IMG/VR virus record: IMGVR_UViG_3300032289_001167
Coordinates: 1-62,237 of that record
Reading direction: 5' to 3' (one strand)
Origin: a virus
DNA: 62,237 bases
Both the position numbers and the translations under genes were made by a program. This document shows positions 9,000-17,167 of the stretch, one piece after another (position 1 is the stretch's first letter; each line of letters begins with the position of its first letter). The notes under the pieces were generated by a model. That model had not been told where the DNA came from, did not search any database, and saw only the letters and a program-made list of their open reading frames with translations.

Positions 9000-9662
9000 A
9001 TGGCTGAATCAACTACAACAGTTAACGTTATTGATAGCAGGTCTACAATTGGCTCTGACCCTTTACGTAGGTTTAGGTTCCGCGCTGTATTTTCTCCTGC
9101 GTCTTCTGGAAGCACTTCTACTACTGGCGCTGCTTTTGATTCTCGAATTACGTCTTTTAGCGGTGGGTTTAATGCTATAAATGGCCTAGGTATTAAAGTA
9201 AATCCTATTGAATACCGTGAGGGTGGCTATAACACTACCACGCATAAGATTCCTGGTCAGGCAACTTTTAGTGACGTTACGTTCTCTCGTGGTGCCCTAT
9301 ACGGAAATGATGGTGCTATTACTTGGATGCGCGGGTTGTTTGCTGCCGCTTCTGGTGATGGAATTGGGTTAACCACAGCAAATGGTGGCGGATTTAGGTG
9401 CAACATTTCTGTGTTTTTAATGGACCACCCAAGTGCCGCAACACCTACAAACACTCCTCGTATGGGGTTTTTCATTCACAATGCCTGGATTAATAGCCTT
9501 GAATACAGTGGCCTTGACGCTGGCTCTAACGATCTTTTGTTTGAAGGTATGACTCTTTCACACGAAGGTATCTCAATAGCAATGGTAGATGTCTCTAACA
9601 CTGGAACTATTACGGCTTCATCAGGCAACAAGATTCCTGCGGGATTCACTGGAGCTGTTTAA
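9000..9662 (+). CDS. Tail tube protein (T4 gp19-like)
   Basis: 220 aa. The segment IEYREGGYNTTTHKIPGQAT with the following FSDVTFSRG is characteristic of the T4 gp19/Hcp-type tube family, which stacks as hexameric rings inside the sheath. AAGGA at 8985-8989 serves the ATG at 9000. The immediate sheath-tube gene pair is typical of myoviruses. An alternative ATG at 8993 is followed by an immediate stop and is not used. Confidence 0.92.
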   Translation: MAESTTTVNVIDSRSTIGSDPLRRFRFRAVFSPASSGSTSTTGAAFDSRITSFSGGFNAINGLGIKVNPIEYREGGYNTTTHKIPGQATFSDVTFSRGALYGNDGAITWMRGLFAAASGDGIGLTTANGGGFRCNISVFLMDHPSAATPTNTPRMGFFIHNAWINSLEYSGLDAGSNDLLFEGMTLSHEGISIAMVDVSNTGTITASSGNKIPAGFTGAV

Positions 9663-9701
9663 AATATAGTACAATAAACAAAACAATAATAAGGAGTATT
9701 A

Positions 9702-10502
9702 ATGGAATTCAGCGATCCAACTGCTATAGCTGCACTAGCTAAAGAGTTTGAAAACGCATCATTGGACGATACCAAAGTAGAAATTACTACCGAAGCACCT
9801 TCAAGCAACGTGGTTAACTTGCCAGGAGGGTTTGTACTTAAAGATGGAACTCTTGCTAAAAACGTTGAGATTAAAGAACTAAACGGGTTTGATGAAGAGG
9901 CTCTTGTTAAAACTACAACTTCTAATCGACTACTTCACACTGCGTTTACTAGAGGACTAGTTAGTGTTGGCAACGTACCAGTATTTGATGTGGATTTAGA
10001 CACTATGCTTTCGGGCGATAGGGACGCTATTCTTCTTGGAATTCGTATTGCTACCTTCGGTAAAGATGTTGAGTACTCAGCTTCTTGTCCAAAGTGCTTA
10101 GAGTCCCAAACTTTTGTTATTGATTTAACTACAGATGTTGAAACCAGACAGCTTACCGAACCTATTAGTGACAGAGTTTTTTCGGTTAAACTTAAAAACG
10201 GTGAAGCAATAGTAACGCTTCCTAACGGCATTACTAATAAAAAACTATTAGACGCGGACGATAAGTCCACATCTGAATTAGTAACTATTGTGCTATCAGG
10301 ATGCATAGTCAGTATTGATGGGATGCCATCTTTAGGGGTACAAACTGCCCTTAATCTTGGTATTTTAGATAGAGAAGCTATTGTCTCTGCTATATACAAA
10401 AGAACCCCAGGCCCACGCCTTGGGGAGGTGACAAAGGCTTGCAAGGCATGTGATAATGAAGTTCCATTACCACTAAGTCTGGCTAGTTTATTTCAATTAT
10501 AA
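9702..10502 (+). CDS. Tail assembly chaperone / gp26-like protein
   Basis: 266 aa between tube and tape-measure genes, the usual place for tail assembly chaperones. It has a zinc-ribbon pair (CPKC near residue 130, CKAC near residue 248) and the C-terminus ...EVPLPLSLASLFQL. The region LTEPISDRVFSVKLKNGEAIV through LPNGITNKKLLD recalls T4 gp26-type baseplate assembly proteins. A conserved-looking +1-frame extension begins at the very end of this gene (see frameshift entry). AAGGAG precedes the ATG. Confidence 0.65.
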   Translation: MEFSDPTAIAALAKEFENASLDDTKVEITTEAPSSNVVNLPGGFVLKDGTLAKNVEIKELNGFDEEALVKTTTSNRLLHTAFTRGLVSVGNVPVFDVDLDTMLSGDRDAILLGIRIATFGKDVEYSASCPKCLESQTFVIDLTTDVETRQLTEPISDRVFSVKLKNGEAIVTLPNGITNKKLLDADDKSTSELVTIVLSGCIVSIDGMPSLGVQTALNLGILDREAIVSAIYKRTPGPRLGEVTKACKACDNEVPLPLSLASLFQL

Positions 10503-10635
10503 AATTGAACATTACGTTGATTTAATGGACTCCTACGAAATAATAATCCGAGCATTTACTGGTTGGAGCCTCAGCGATGTGCGCTCTCTTTCCTACAGGG
10601 AAAGAAAAAACTGGCTATTACGAGCTACTAGATAA
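10477..10635 (+). CDS. Frameshift extension of the tail assembly chaperone
   Basis: The +1 frame is open from 10477 to a TAA at 10633-10635. It encodes FNYKIEHYVDLMDSYEIIIR followed by AFTGWSLSDVRSLSYRERKN and WLLRATR. The only ATG (10525, giving 36 aa) lacks a Shine-Dalgarno sequence, and protein-like sequence extends upstream of it to the end of the preceding gene. The segment is therefore most likely made as a frameshifted C-terminal extension, as in many phage tail chaperones. Independent initiation at 10525 is the alternative. Confidence 0.55.
   Translation, partial: VWLVYFNYKIEHYVDLMDSYEIIIRAFTGWSLSDVRSLSYRERKNWLLRATR
10488..10502 (+). other. Candidate +1 programmed frameshift site
   Basis: The end of the upstream frame reads TTA TTT CAA TTA TAA. 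tRNA-Phe (GAA anticodon) on TTT at 10491-10493 could slip +1 onto TTC, a better match, entering the open +1 frame three codons before the stop. Seen: the overlap and slippery codon. Inferred: that shifting occurs. Confidence 0.45.
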
Positions 10636-10643
10636 GGATTATC

Positions 10644-12128
10644 ATGGCAGATAGTGAAGAGATTATTGAACGGCGGGCAAGTAATGCTGCCATGGCGCGG
10701 TTAGAACGTGCTATAACTTCTTTAACAAGTCAATTTGCCTCAAGTAACAGCTCTCCGTCTAGCGGTGGCGGTGGTATTAGCGCAGCTGCTCCATCCTTTG
10801 GTACTGCGGGCGGAGCTCCTAGCCCTCCTCGTTTTACTAACTATACTGACCGTCAAAACTTTACTAAGATATTAACTTCTTTTGGTAATGGCGCGCTTGG
10901 CCTTGCTGGCGCGGTGTCTATGGCTTTACCTACTACTCAAGAAGCGGTAGATGTCCAAGCACTAGCTAATCGTATGCGGTTCTATGGAGGAACTAACTAC
11001 AATACTGAAGCCAAAGCAATGAAGGCTCAGCTACAAACTTCTCTTATGGGCACTGCGACTAGCCCTGAAGACTCCGCGCTTGCATCTAATTATGCATCAC
11101 AAAGAGGCTTAATGCCTGGGTTAGCAAACTTTGGTGTGGGCAAAAACTATACAGGTATTATGGGAGGCGCTGCCCTTGCGTCTAATTTAACTCCAGGTCT
11201 TGGTATTACAGGTGGCGTAGGGGTTATGGCAGGCCTTAACGATCCTAAACTAGTTAACATGTCACGCATGTTTGGTATCCAAACGCGTAATAAAGAGGGC
11301 ACTGGCATGGTAGATTTGCCACAAATTATTAAACAACTTTACGATATTTTAGCTAAAGCAGGACCTGTTACTCCAGAAAATATAGCTATTTCTGCTATGC
11401 CAGGTAACGCTCTTGATAGCATTCTTAATCAGTACTTTGGATTAGACCCTAATGTTAGAAGCACAGTACTTGCTGGTATTACCCAGTTAGCTAAAAACAA
11501 GGGTTCAGTTAGCTCTTTAACTAGCAAAGCAGCTCTTACAACGTCAGGCGCATCTACTGATGCTATTGCCTCTACTGGATATAGAGCCTCAACTGAATTA
11601 AGTTTGCTTCAAGCATATGCTGGTCGCACAACAACAAACCTCATTGGCACTAACAATATTCTTAATGATATTTATAAAGGCGTAGCCAAGACTGCAACTG
11701 GTACGGGCGTTGAAGATAAAGCAGTACAAATGATTTCAAACCTTTCAACTATCCTTGAAACATTTGGCGGTGCAAGAAATGGCGCTGGGCAACTACTCGT
11801 TGACACTATGTTTGATCTTACTGGAGATGCTGCAACAGGAGCATTTAAAGGCCTACAAAGCGGAAAATTTTTGGGAAAAGCTCTTACAGTTGGTGGCATT
11901 GGATTAGGGGCGTATGGTGGGTACAAGCTTAATCAAAAATTTAGCAATAGTTTTGCTGACGGCACCGTAAGAAATCCACTTGGTATAGGGACAGAGACTG
12001 GGGTACAGCCAACAAATCCAGGCCAACTATTTACTGGCGCAATTACCATTAACGTGTCAGCTCCTTTAGGTCAAGACCCGTACGCGTTTGCTTCGGCAAT
12101 TACTAAGTCATTAAGCGCGGCGATGTAG
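10644..12128 (+). CDS. Probable tape measure protein (short)
   Basis: 494 aa located right after the tail assembly chaperone. An N-terminal helical segment (ASNAAMARLERAITSLTSQF) precedes a Gly/Ala/Ser-rich region with hydrophobic stretches (FLGKALTVGGIGLGAYGGYK). The C-terminus ITINVSAPLGQDPYAFASAI is of the type that ends many tape measure proteins. It is short for a tape measure, which would predict a short contractile tail. AAGGA precedes the ATG. Confidence 0.6.
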   Translation: MADSEEIIERRASNAAMARLERAITSLTSQFASSNSSPSSGGGGISAAAPSFGTAGGAPSPPRFTNYTDRQNFTKILTSFGNGALGLAGAVSMALPTTQEAVDVQALANRMRFYGGTNYNTEAKAMKAQLQTSLMGTATSPEDSALASNYASQRGLMPGLANFGVGKNYTGIMGGAALASNLTPGLGITGGVGVMAGLNDPKLVNMSRMFGIQTRNKEGTGMVDLPQIIKQLYDILAKAGPVTPENIAISAMPGNALDSILNQYFGLDPNVRSTVLAGITQLAKNKGSVSSLTSKAALTTSGASTDAIASTGYRASTELSLLQAYAGRTTTNLIGTNNILNDIYKGVAKTATGTGVEDKAVQMISNLSTILETFGGARNGAGQLLVDTMFDLTGDAATGAFKGLQSGKFLGKALTVGGIGLGAYGGYKLNQKFSNSFADGTVRNPLGIGTETGVQPTNPGQLFTGAITINVSAPLGQDPYAFASAITKSLSAAM

Positions 12129-12129
12129 C

Positions 12130-13167
12130 ATGGCTATACCACCCCCAGGCGGATTTGAAGGTTACAGAAACCCAGGTGTTATGGGTACGGGTGCTATAGG
12201 CGACGAAAAAAACCCAGGCGGTACAGGCACTTCAAAAGTAATTAATGCGGCTGCCTCTCCATGGATTGGGGCAGATGCTAAAACAAGCACGCAAAGCGGC
12301 CTTGGGTTAAATGGTTACCAATGGAATTTACCTCCACATAAATGGAGTCTTCCTGTAGAACCCTCTTTAGATGACATGGTTATAGACCCTGCTACTAGAG
12401 CAATTGGAGCCACACATAAGTACCGCCGTGGTCGCATTTATTGGTATGCGCGCGTTGATAACACGTACGTTAACAGCAATAATTATAATTACGGTGGCAA
12501 AGACGATCCTAGATACGGATTTCAATTTATGTGGAACCCTACTGAGTTTAATACTTCAGTAGCAGTTAACATGAGTGTTACGCCTACGTTTGCTGATAAA
12601 TTTGCTACTGTAGTTGGCGCATTCCCTAGCGGTCAAGCTTTAAGTTTACAAATAGCTCTTGATAGAACTAATGACTTTGCGTGCTTAAACTCTTTAAACC
12701 TTAATGCTAGTGATTTACAATCAATTAGTTCACTAAACAATCCTACGGCATTTAATGCTAAAGATACTAAATCTATTAGTGAAGCCGCAAGAACATTTGC
12801 CTCAAGTACATTTGCGTCTACTTTGGGATACACACCTGGTCACTCTTTTGATCAGGGGTTTGCAGAAACTCTTATTAATAAAGTATTAAACTTAGCTAGA
12901 TACGGAACTACTGCAGATATTGAATATATCTACAAAGCCATTAATGGTCCTGGTTGGACAAACGTAGCTACAGGTAGAGAGTCTTCTGAAATTGGATTTC
13001 TTCGCCCTACACTTTTACGCATTGATTTAGGGCCATTAAGTTACTTAGGATACGTCAGCGCTATGAATGTAAGTCATACCAAATTTACTAAAGGAATGAT
13101 ACCTATGGCATCTACTATTGATTTGCAGTTTAACCTTATGGCTACTGCAGGATTGTCGAGTCAATAA
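12130..13167 (+). CDS. Baseplate/tube-initiator-like protein
   Basis: 345 aa between tape measure and LysM-like genes. The motif YGFQFMWNPTEFNTSVAVNM matches the 'f.NPt.f' pattern of contractile injection system tube-cap or tube-initiator proteins. The C-terminus (FLRPTLLRIDLGPLSYLGYV, AMNVSHTKFTKGMIPMASTI) is also of this kind. The N-terminal 60 residues are Gly/Pro-rich and probably flexible. Likely links the tube to the baseplate hub; assignment by synteny and pattern. Confidence 0.6.
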   Translation: MAIPPPGGFEGYRNPGVMGTGAIGDEKNPGGTGTSKVINAAASPWIGADAKTSTQSGLGLNGYQWNLPPHKWSLPVEPSLDDMVIDPATRAIGATHKYRRGRIYWYARVDNTYVNSNNYNYGGKDDPRYGFQFMWNPTEFNTSVAVNMSVTPTFADKFATVVGAFPSGQALSLQIALDRTNDFACLNSLNLNASDLQSISSLNNPTAFNAKDTKSISEAARTFASSTFASTLGYTPGHSFDQGFAETLINKVLNLARYGTTADIEYIYKAINGPGWTNVATGRESSEIGFLRPTLLRIDLGPLSYLGYVSAMNVSHTKFTKGMIPMASTIDLQFNLMATAGLSSQ

Positions 13168-13448
13168 TGACTATCCGCGCAAGTTCCAGATACGAAACTT
13201 CGGTTGTAGATTATTTTAGAAAAGTAGAAAACGGTCAAACGTTTCCAATTGTGTTTTACAATTTTGATTACTTGAACTCAATATCTTTTGTTCCTCATAC
13301 TTTTGTTGAAGGTGAAACATTAACAGGGTTATCTTGGAGATACTTTAACCGCCCAGATTTATGGTGGGCTATTGCCGAGTACAATCCAGAAATTAAAGAC
13401 TTTATTAATATTCCTGGTGGAACGGTATTAAGAATCCCTAATGTTTAA
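13167..13448 (+). CDS. LysM/gp53-like baseplate protein
   Basis: 93 aa. The C-terminal half, HTFVEGETLTGLSWRYFNRP then DLWWAIAEYNPEIKDFINIP and GTVLRIPNV, is a LysM-like fold found in T4 gp53-type wedge and hub-adaptor proteins. It starts in a TAATG overlap and overlaps the next gene by 8 nt. It lies between the tube initiator and the gpD-like hub, its usual place in contractile tails. Confidence 0.75.
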   Translation: MTIRASSRYETSVVDYFRKVENGQTFPIVFYNFDYLNSISFVPHTFVEGETLTGLSWRYFNRPDLWWAIAEYNPEIKDFINIPGGTVLRIPNV

Positions 13449-14760
13449 TTATATATCTGTATCGTTTCCGTTATCTCAAAATGCACCTCAACGAGTAAGC
13501 TCGTTTACTTTAAGCCAAGAACGCTACGCTCACGAAATGGCTACTATTAAGTTTAGAGATTGGGGAATTTCCTATACTAGTGTGCGCCCAGGCGACCCTG
13601 TAAAATGTGTGCTTAGAGGTAAGGACAGCTCTAGAGAGTTTGTAGGGTACGTGCACGAGATTAAACCCAATATTACTCCTGGGTCCAACTTTGTAGAAGT
13701 TACTGTTATTGGCGCATCTTACCGTTTAAAGCAGGCCAGGCAAAAAGTATATGAAAACGTAACTGCCACAGATGTTATTAAAAGTATTGCTAATAAATAT
13801 GGGTTCTCTACGTCTAATGTCCAACAACACGGGCGAGTATACGAACAGGTAGTACAAGCTGGACACACAGAACTTCAATTAATGAGCAGGCTAGCAAAAC
13901 AATGCGGTTATTCACTACGTATTGAGAACACTAATATTTACTTTGAGCCTTTAACTTTTAACTACGAAGAAAGTAGGGCTAACGCTCAAACGTATACAAT
14001 GCGCGAAGCCAACGACCCTGCTGGTTCTACTATATATTCTTTTAATTTAACATTAGGAGATAGTGTTGCATACAAGGACTCTTACAAGTCTGCGGTGCAA
14101 ATAGGTGGCGTTGATCCTAATACTACGTCTTCGAGTCTTGTAACTAACCAACGTCAGAACACGCTTAACGAAACCCAAGCTACTGAGTTTTTTGATAGTT
14201 TTGCTACTAATACGGTTGCTCCATCGTTTACGATTGCTGCGTATGAGGCAAAGGCAGCTGATGAACGAAACCGCTTTCCTTACCGTGCACGTGTTCAAGT
14301 TATTGGTACGCCTGAACTTAAACCTGACCAGCCCATTTACCTGGAAGGTATTGGCCCTAATTACTCAGGATATTGGATCGTACTTTACGCTGAACATTTT
14401 ATAGTAGAGGAATCCCCTAATATTTTACGGTATGTAACTGTCCTTGACGTAGGTGCTGATTCTATTGGGCAAGCCCAGTCTTGGAAAGGTAACGTAGTTA
14501 CTTCTCCAGGTAGTTTTAGAGTACGCACGCTAGTACCCGATACACGAAATGTACCGCCAATCTCATCATCAGTGTTGACTGAGGGAACAGGCACTTACAA
14601 CAACGCTGGGTTTACCGAAGTAACAAATCGCGAGACTGCCTCTAATGTTAAACCTTACGTTTGGGTAACAGTAGGGGTTGGGGAAGTTTCTACTACAATT
14701 GATGTAAGAAACCGACCTGAAACAGTAGTTAAAAGATTGGAGAACAAAGGTGTACTCTGA
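13441..14760 (+). CDS. Baseplate hub protein (gpD/gp27-like)
   Basis: 439 aa. The segments VRPGDPVKCVLRGKDSSREF, VTVIGASYRLKQARQKVYEN, VTATDVIKSIANKYGF and HTELQLMSRLAKQCGYSLRI form the late-control gene D/gp27/VgrG-N pattern: beta-barrel domains that make a trimeric hub. The C-terminal about 80 residues (SSSVLTEGTGTYNNAGFTEV onward) appear to be an extra domain. The next gene supplies the OB-fold spike part, so hub and spike are separate polypeptides. Confidence 0.8.
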   Translation: MFNYISVSFPLSQNAPQRVSSFTLSQERYAHEMATIKFRDWGISYTSVRPGDPVKCVLRGKDSSREFVGYVHEIKPNITPGSNFVEVTVIGASYRLKQARQKVYENVTATDVIKSIANKYGFSTSNVQQHGRVYEQVVQAGHTELQLMSRLAKQCGYSLRIENTNIYFEPLTFNYEESRANAQTYTMREANDPAGSTIYSFNLTLGDSVAYKDSYKSAVQIGGVDPNTTSSSLVTNQRQNTLNETQATEFFDSFATNTVAPSFTIAAYEAKAADERNRFPYRARVQVIGTPELKPDQPIYLEGIGPNYSGYWIVLYAEHFIVEESPNILRYVTVLDVGADSIGQAQSWKGNVVTSPGSFRVRTLVPDTRNVPPISSSVLTEGTGTYNNAGFTEVTNRETASNVKPYVWVTVGVGEVSTTIDVRNRPETVVKRLENKGVL

Positions 14761-15019
14761 TTTATTTACAGGTGATCTATCTGACAAAAGATTTTACGGC
14801 GTTTACCGCGGTATTGTGCAAGAAACTAACGACCCCCTTAACTTAAAACGTATTAAAATGCAAGTTCCTCAAATTTTAGGAACCGCCGTTACAGGTTGGG
14901 CTTGGGGTGTGCAGCCATCAATAGCTTCCGCTTTGGTTGTGCCAGAACCTGGTACGGGCGTCTGGGTAATGTTTGAAGGCGGAGACCCTAATTTCCCACT
15001 ATGGCTAGGAGTTTTCTAA
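14750..15019 (+). CDS. gp5-like OB-fold spike protein
   Basis: 89 aa from a GTG start at 14750, 11 nt inside the hub gene, with GGAG upstream. The sequence FYGVYRGIVQETNDPLNLKR, IKMQVPQILG and VWVMFEGGDPNFPLWLGVF is the OB-fold of gp5/VgrG-type spike proteins, which sits on the trimeric hub. It lacks the lysozyme domain and the beta-helix of T4 gp5, so this is a minimal spike. Confidence 0.82.
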   Translation: MYSDLFTGDLSDKRFYGVYRGIVQETNDPLNLKRIKMQVPQILGTAVTGWAWGVQPSIASALVVPEPGTGVWVMFEGGDPNFPLWLGVF

Positions 15020-15020
15020 A

Positions 15021-15452
15021 ATGGCAAATATTCCAAGTAGCATCTTGGCTACATCTACCTACTCGGTTTCACTACCTTTTAATATATCTGCTAATGGCAA
15101 GATTGGTATTGTAGCTGATTCGTCCCCTAAAGCTTGGCGTGATCGTGTATTAACCTTGTTATCCACAGGAATTAACGAAAGAGTTTGGTATTATAATTAT
15201 GGAGCTAGTTTAGACGGATTACTATACGAAACCGCAGGCAGTGCTACTGAATTAGGTAGGCGAGCAATTACGGAGATGTTTGCTTCGTGGATTCCTCAGC
15301 TTTCTTTATTGGATGTAGTATCTGGCTATGACAGCGGTACAGCGACCCTTGAGCTTACTATTATATATAAACTTCCCAATGGGGAAACCGATTCTGTTAC
15401 AATATCTACAGCATCTTTAACTGCTGCAGGCGAAACAATTAAGGGTTCATAA
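15021..15452 (+). CDS. Baseplate wedge protein gp25/GPW
   Basis: 143 aa with the gp25-like core (LPFNISANGKIGIVADSSPK, WRDRVLTLLSTGINERVWYY, ELGRRAITEMFASWIPQLSL). gp25 nucleates the sheath onto the baseplate wedges. It lies directly upstream of the baseplate J gene with a TAATG overlap, which is the standard arrangement. Confidence 0.85.
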   Translation: MANIPSSILATSTYSVSLPFNISANGKIGIVADSSPKAWRDRVLTLLSTGINERVWYYNYGASLDGLLYETAGSATELGRRAITEMFASWIPQLSLLDVVSGYDSGTATLELTIIYKLPNGETDSVTISTASLTAAGETIKGS

Positions 15453-17167
15453 TGGCTGATAATCTGTACCTTCCTCAGGTTGATTACACTTCACGAGATT
15501 ACGTCTCTATCCGTGATGATTTAATTGCGCTTATTCCTAACTTCACCCCTCAGTGGACATCCCGCGACTCTAATGACTTTGGTATTGTACTTCTTGAGTT
15601 GTTCTCTTACCTAGGAGATTTGCTTAACTACCAGATTGACCGTGCAGCAAACGAAAGCTACCTCAATACATCTACTCAACGCGATACTGTAGTTGCTATT
15701 TCTAAACTGCTTAACTACATTCCTAATGATATTAGTCCTGCTACTGGCACTGTTACTTTCTCTAATTCAGGCGCTAATCCTACAATTGTACCTGCAGGAA
15801 CTTTGGTGTCTACCGTTTCTGACGGCATTAGCCCTGCAATCACATTTACTACTACAGCTGATGTGCCACTTAACGCTATTGTAGGAACTACTCCTGGAAC
15901 AGGCTCAGTAGTTGTAACTCAAGGACAGTCTTTAACTGAAACTGTAGGTACATCAAACGGCGCTATTAACCAAAGGTTTGCACTTACTGCCCAAGGTGTT
16001 ATTACTAGTGGAACACTTGTAGTAATTGTAGGCTCATTAGCGTATACCAAAGTTTCATACATTATTGATTACGCAGCTGATGATCCTGTGTTTTCAACAT
16101 TTACTAATGGTGCGGGAACTACATTTTTGCAGTTTGGTGACGGAATATCTGGGCGAATTCCGCCAACAGGATCAACTATAACTGCAACATACACTTACTC
16201 CTCTACATCTGGCGCATTAGGAAACGTAGCTGCTGGAGCAGTTACTACCCTTGAAAGTACTGATTCTTTTGTAAATGCTTGGGTTGATGTAACTAACGCC
16301 GCAGCGTTTAGCGGTGGAGCAGACCCTGAGTCAACGGACTCAATCAGAGTCAATGCACCCGCTAATTTACGTAGCCTTAACCGCGCCGTATCCCTTGCAG
16401 ACTATGGTCAAATTGCTTTAGGTGTTAATGGTGTTTCTAAGTCTATTGCTATGGCTACTAGTAAAAGCGCTGTAGTTTTGTACATTGCTGCTTCAGGTGC
16501 TACGGCTTCTACTGATTCATTTAAAAATATTGTAAGCGAATTTTTTATTGATAAAATGCCTCCAGGCACTACGCTTAAAGTACTAGATTTTACCCCAGCG
16601 TACCCTTACTTAGACGCTACGGTTAACGTGCTTCCACGCTATAACGCTGCTAATGTGGGCTCCGCTGTCCAAGCTGCTTTATATAGTTTATTTGCTTTTG
16701 ATAACGTTACTTTTAATGACAACATTGCAATAGGGGATGTTCAAGCTGCTATTAAAGCAGTTGATGGTGTTAACTCTGTTACTTTAAACGATTACGAAAA
16801 ACTTCCTGCGTTGTACTCACAGTCTGGTACAACTTCTACGGCCTCAACTACCTCTACCTCTACTACTACTTCAGTGCCTGTCTCTAGTTCTGCAGGTTTA
16901 TGGGTGGGCGCCGCTATTAACTCTATTACTAACAGCAGTGGTACAGTATTGTACTCATACACTACTCCTGTTACTACTATTACAAGTATTCCTAATGCTA
17001 CTAGCGTAGTCATTAGTACTACTCCAACAGCTATTACAATTCCAGCTAGTTCGGTAATTACTGTTAAAGGTAACGGCGGAACTACAGACTTTGTATGCGC
17101 GGTTAACGAAGTGCCGATCCTTAACCCTAATTACATCTATGTTGATACTACGGGTGGTACAACGTAA
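15452..17167 (+). CDS. Baseplate J-like wedge protein
   Basis: 571 aa. The N-terminal DYTSRDYVSIRDDLIALIPN and FGIVLLELFSYLGDLLNYQI with the following DRAANESYLNT are the hallmark of gpJ/gp6 wedge proteins, and the middle contains LRSLNRAVSLADYGQIALGV. The last about 120 residues (Ser/Thr-rich, SGTTSTASTTSTSTTTSVPV) are an appended low-complexity/beta segment. Coupled by TAATG overlaps on both sides. Confidence 0.88.
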   Translation: MADNLYLPQVDYTSRDYVSIRDDLIALIPNFTPQWTSRDSNDFGIVLLELFSYLGDLLNYQIDRAANESYLNTSTQRDTVVAISKLLNYIPNDISPATGTVTFSNSGANPTIVPAGTLVSTVSDGISPAITFTTTADVPLNAIVGTTPGTGSVVVTQGQSLTETVGTSNGAINQRFALTAQGVITSGTLVVIVGSLAYTKVSYIIDYAADDPVFSTFTNGAGTTFLQFGDGISGRIPPTGSTITATYTYSSTSGALGNVAAGAVTTLESTDSFVNAWVDVTNAAAFSGGADPESTDSIRVNAPANLRSLNRAVSLADYGQIALGVNGVSKSIAMATSKSAVVLYIAASGATASTDSFKNIVSEFFIDKMPPGTTLKVLDFTPAYPYLDATVNVLPRYNAANVGSAVQAALYSLFAFDNVTFNDNIAIGDVQAAIKAVDGVNSVTLNDYEKLPALYSQSGTTSTASTTSTSTTTSVPVSSSAGLWVGAAINSITNSSGTVLYSYTTPVTTITSIPNATSVVISTTPTAITIPASSVITVKGNGGTTDFVCAVNEVPILNPNYIYVDTTGGTT

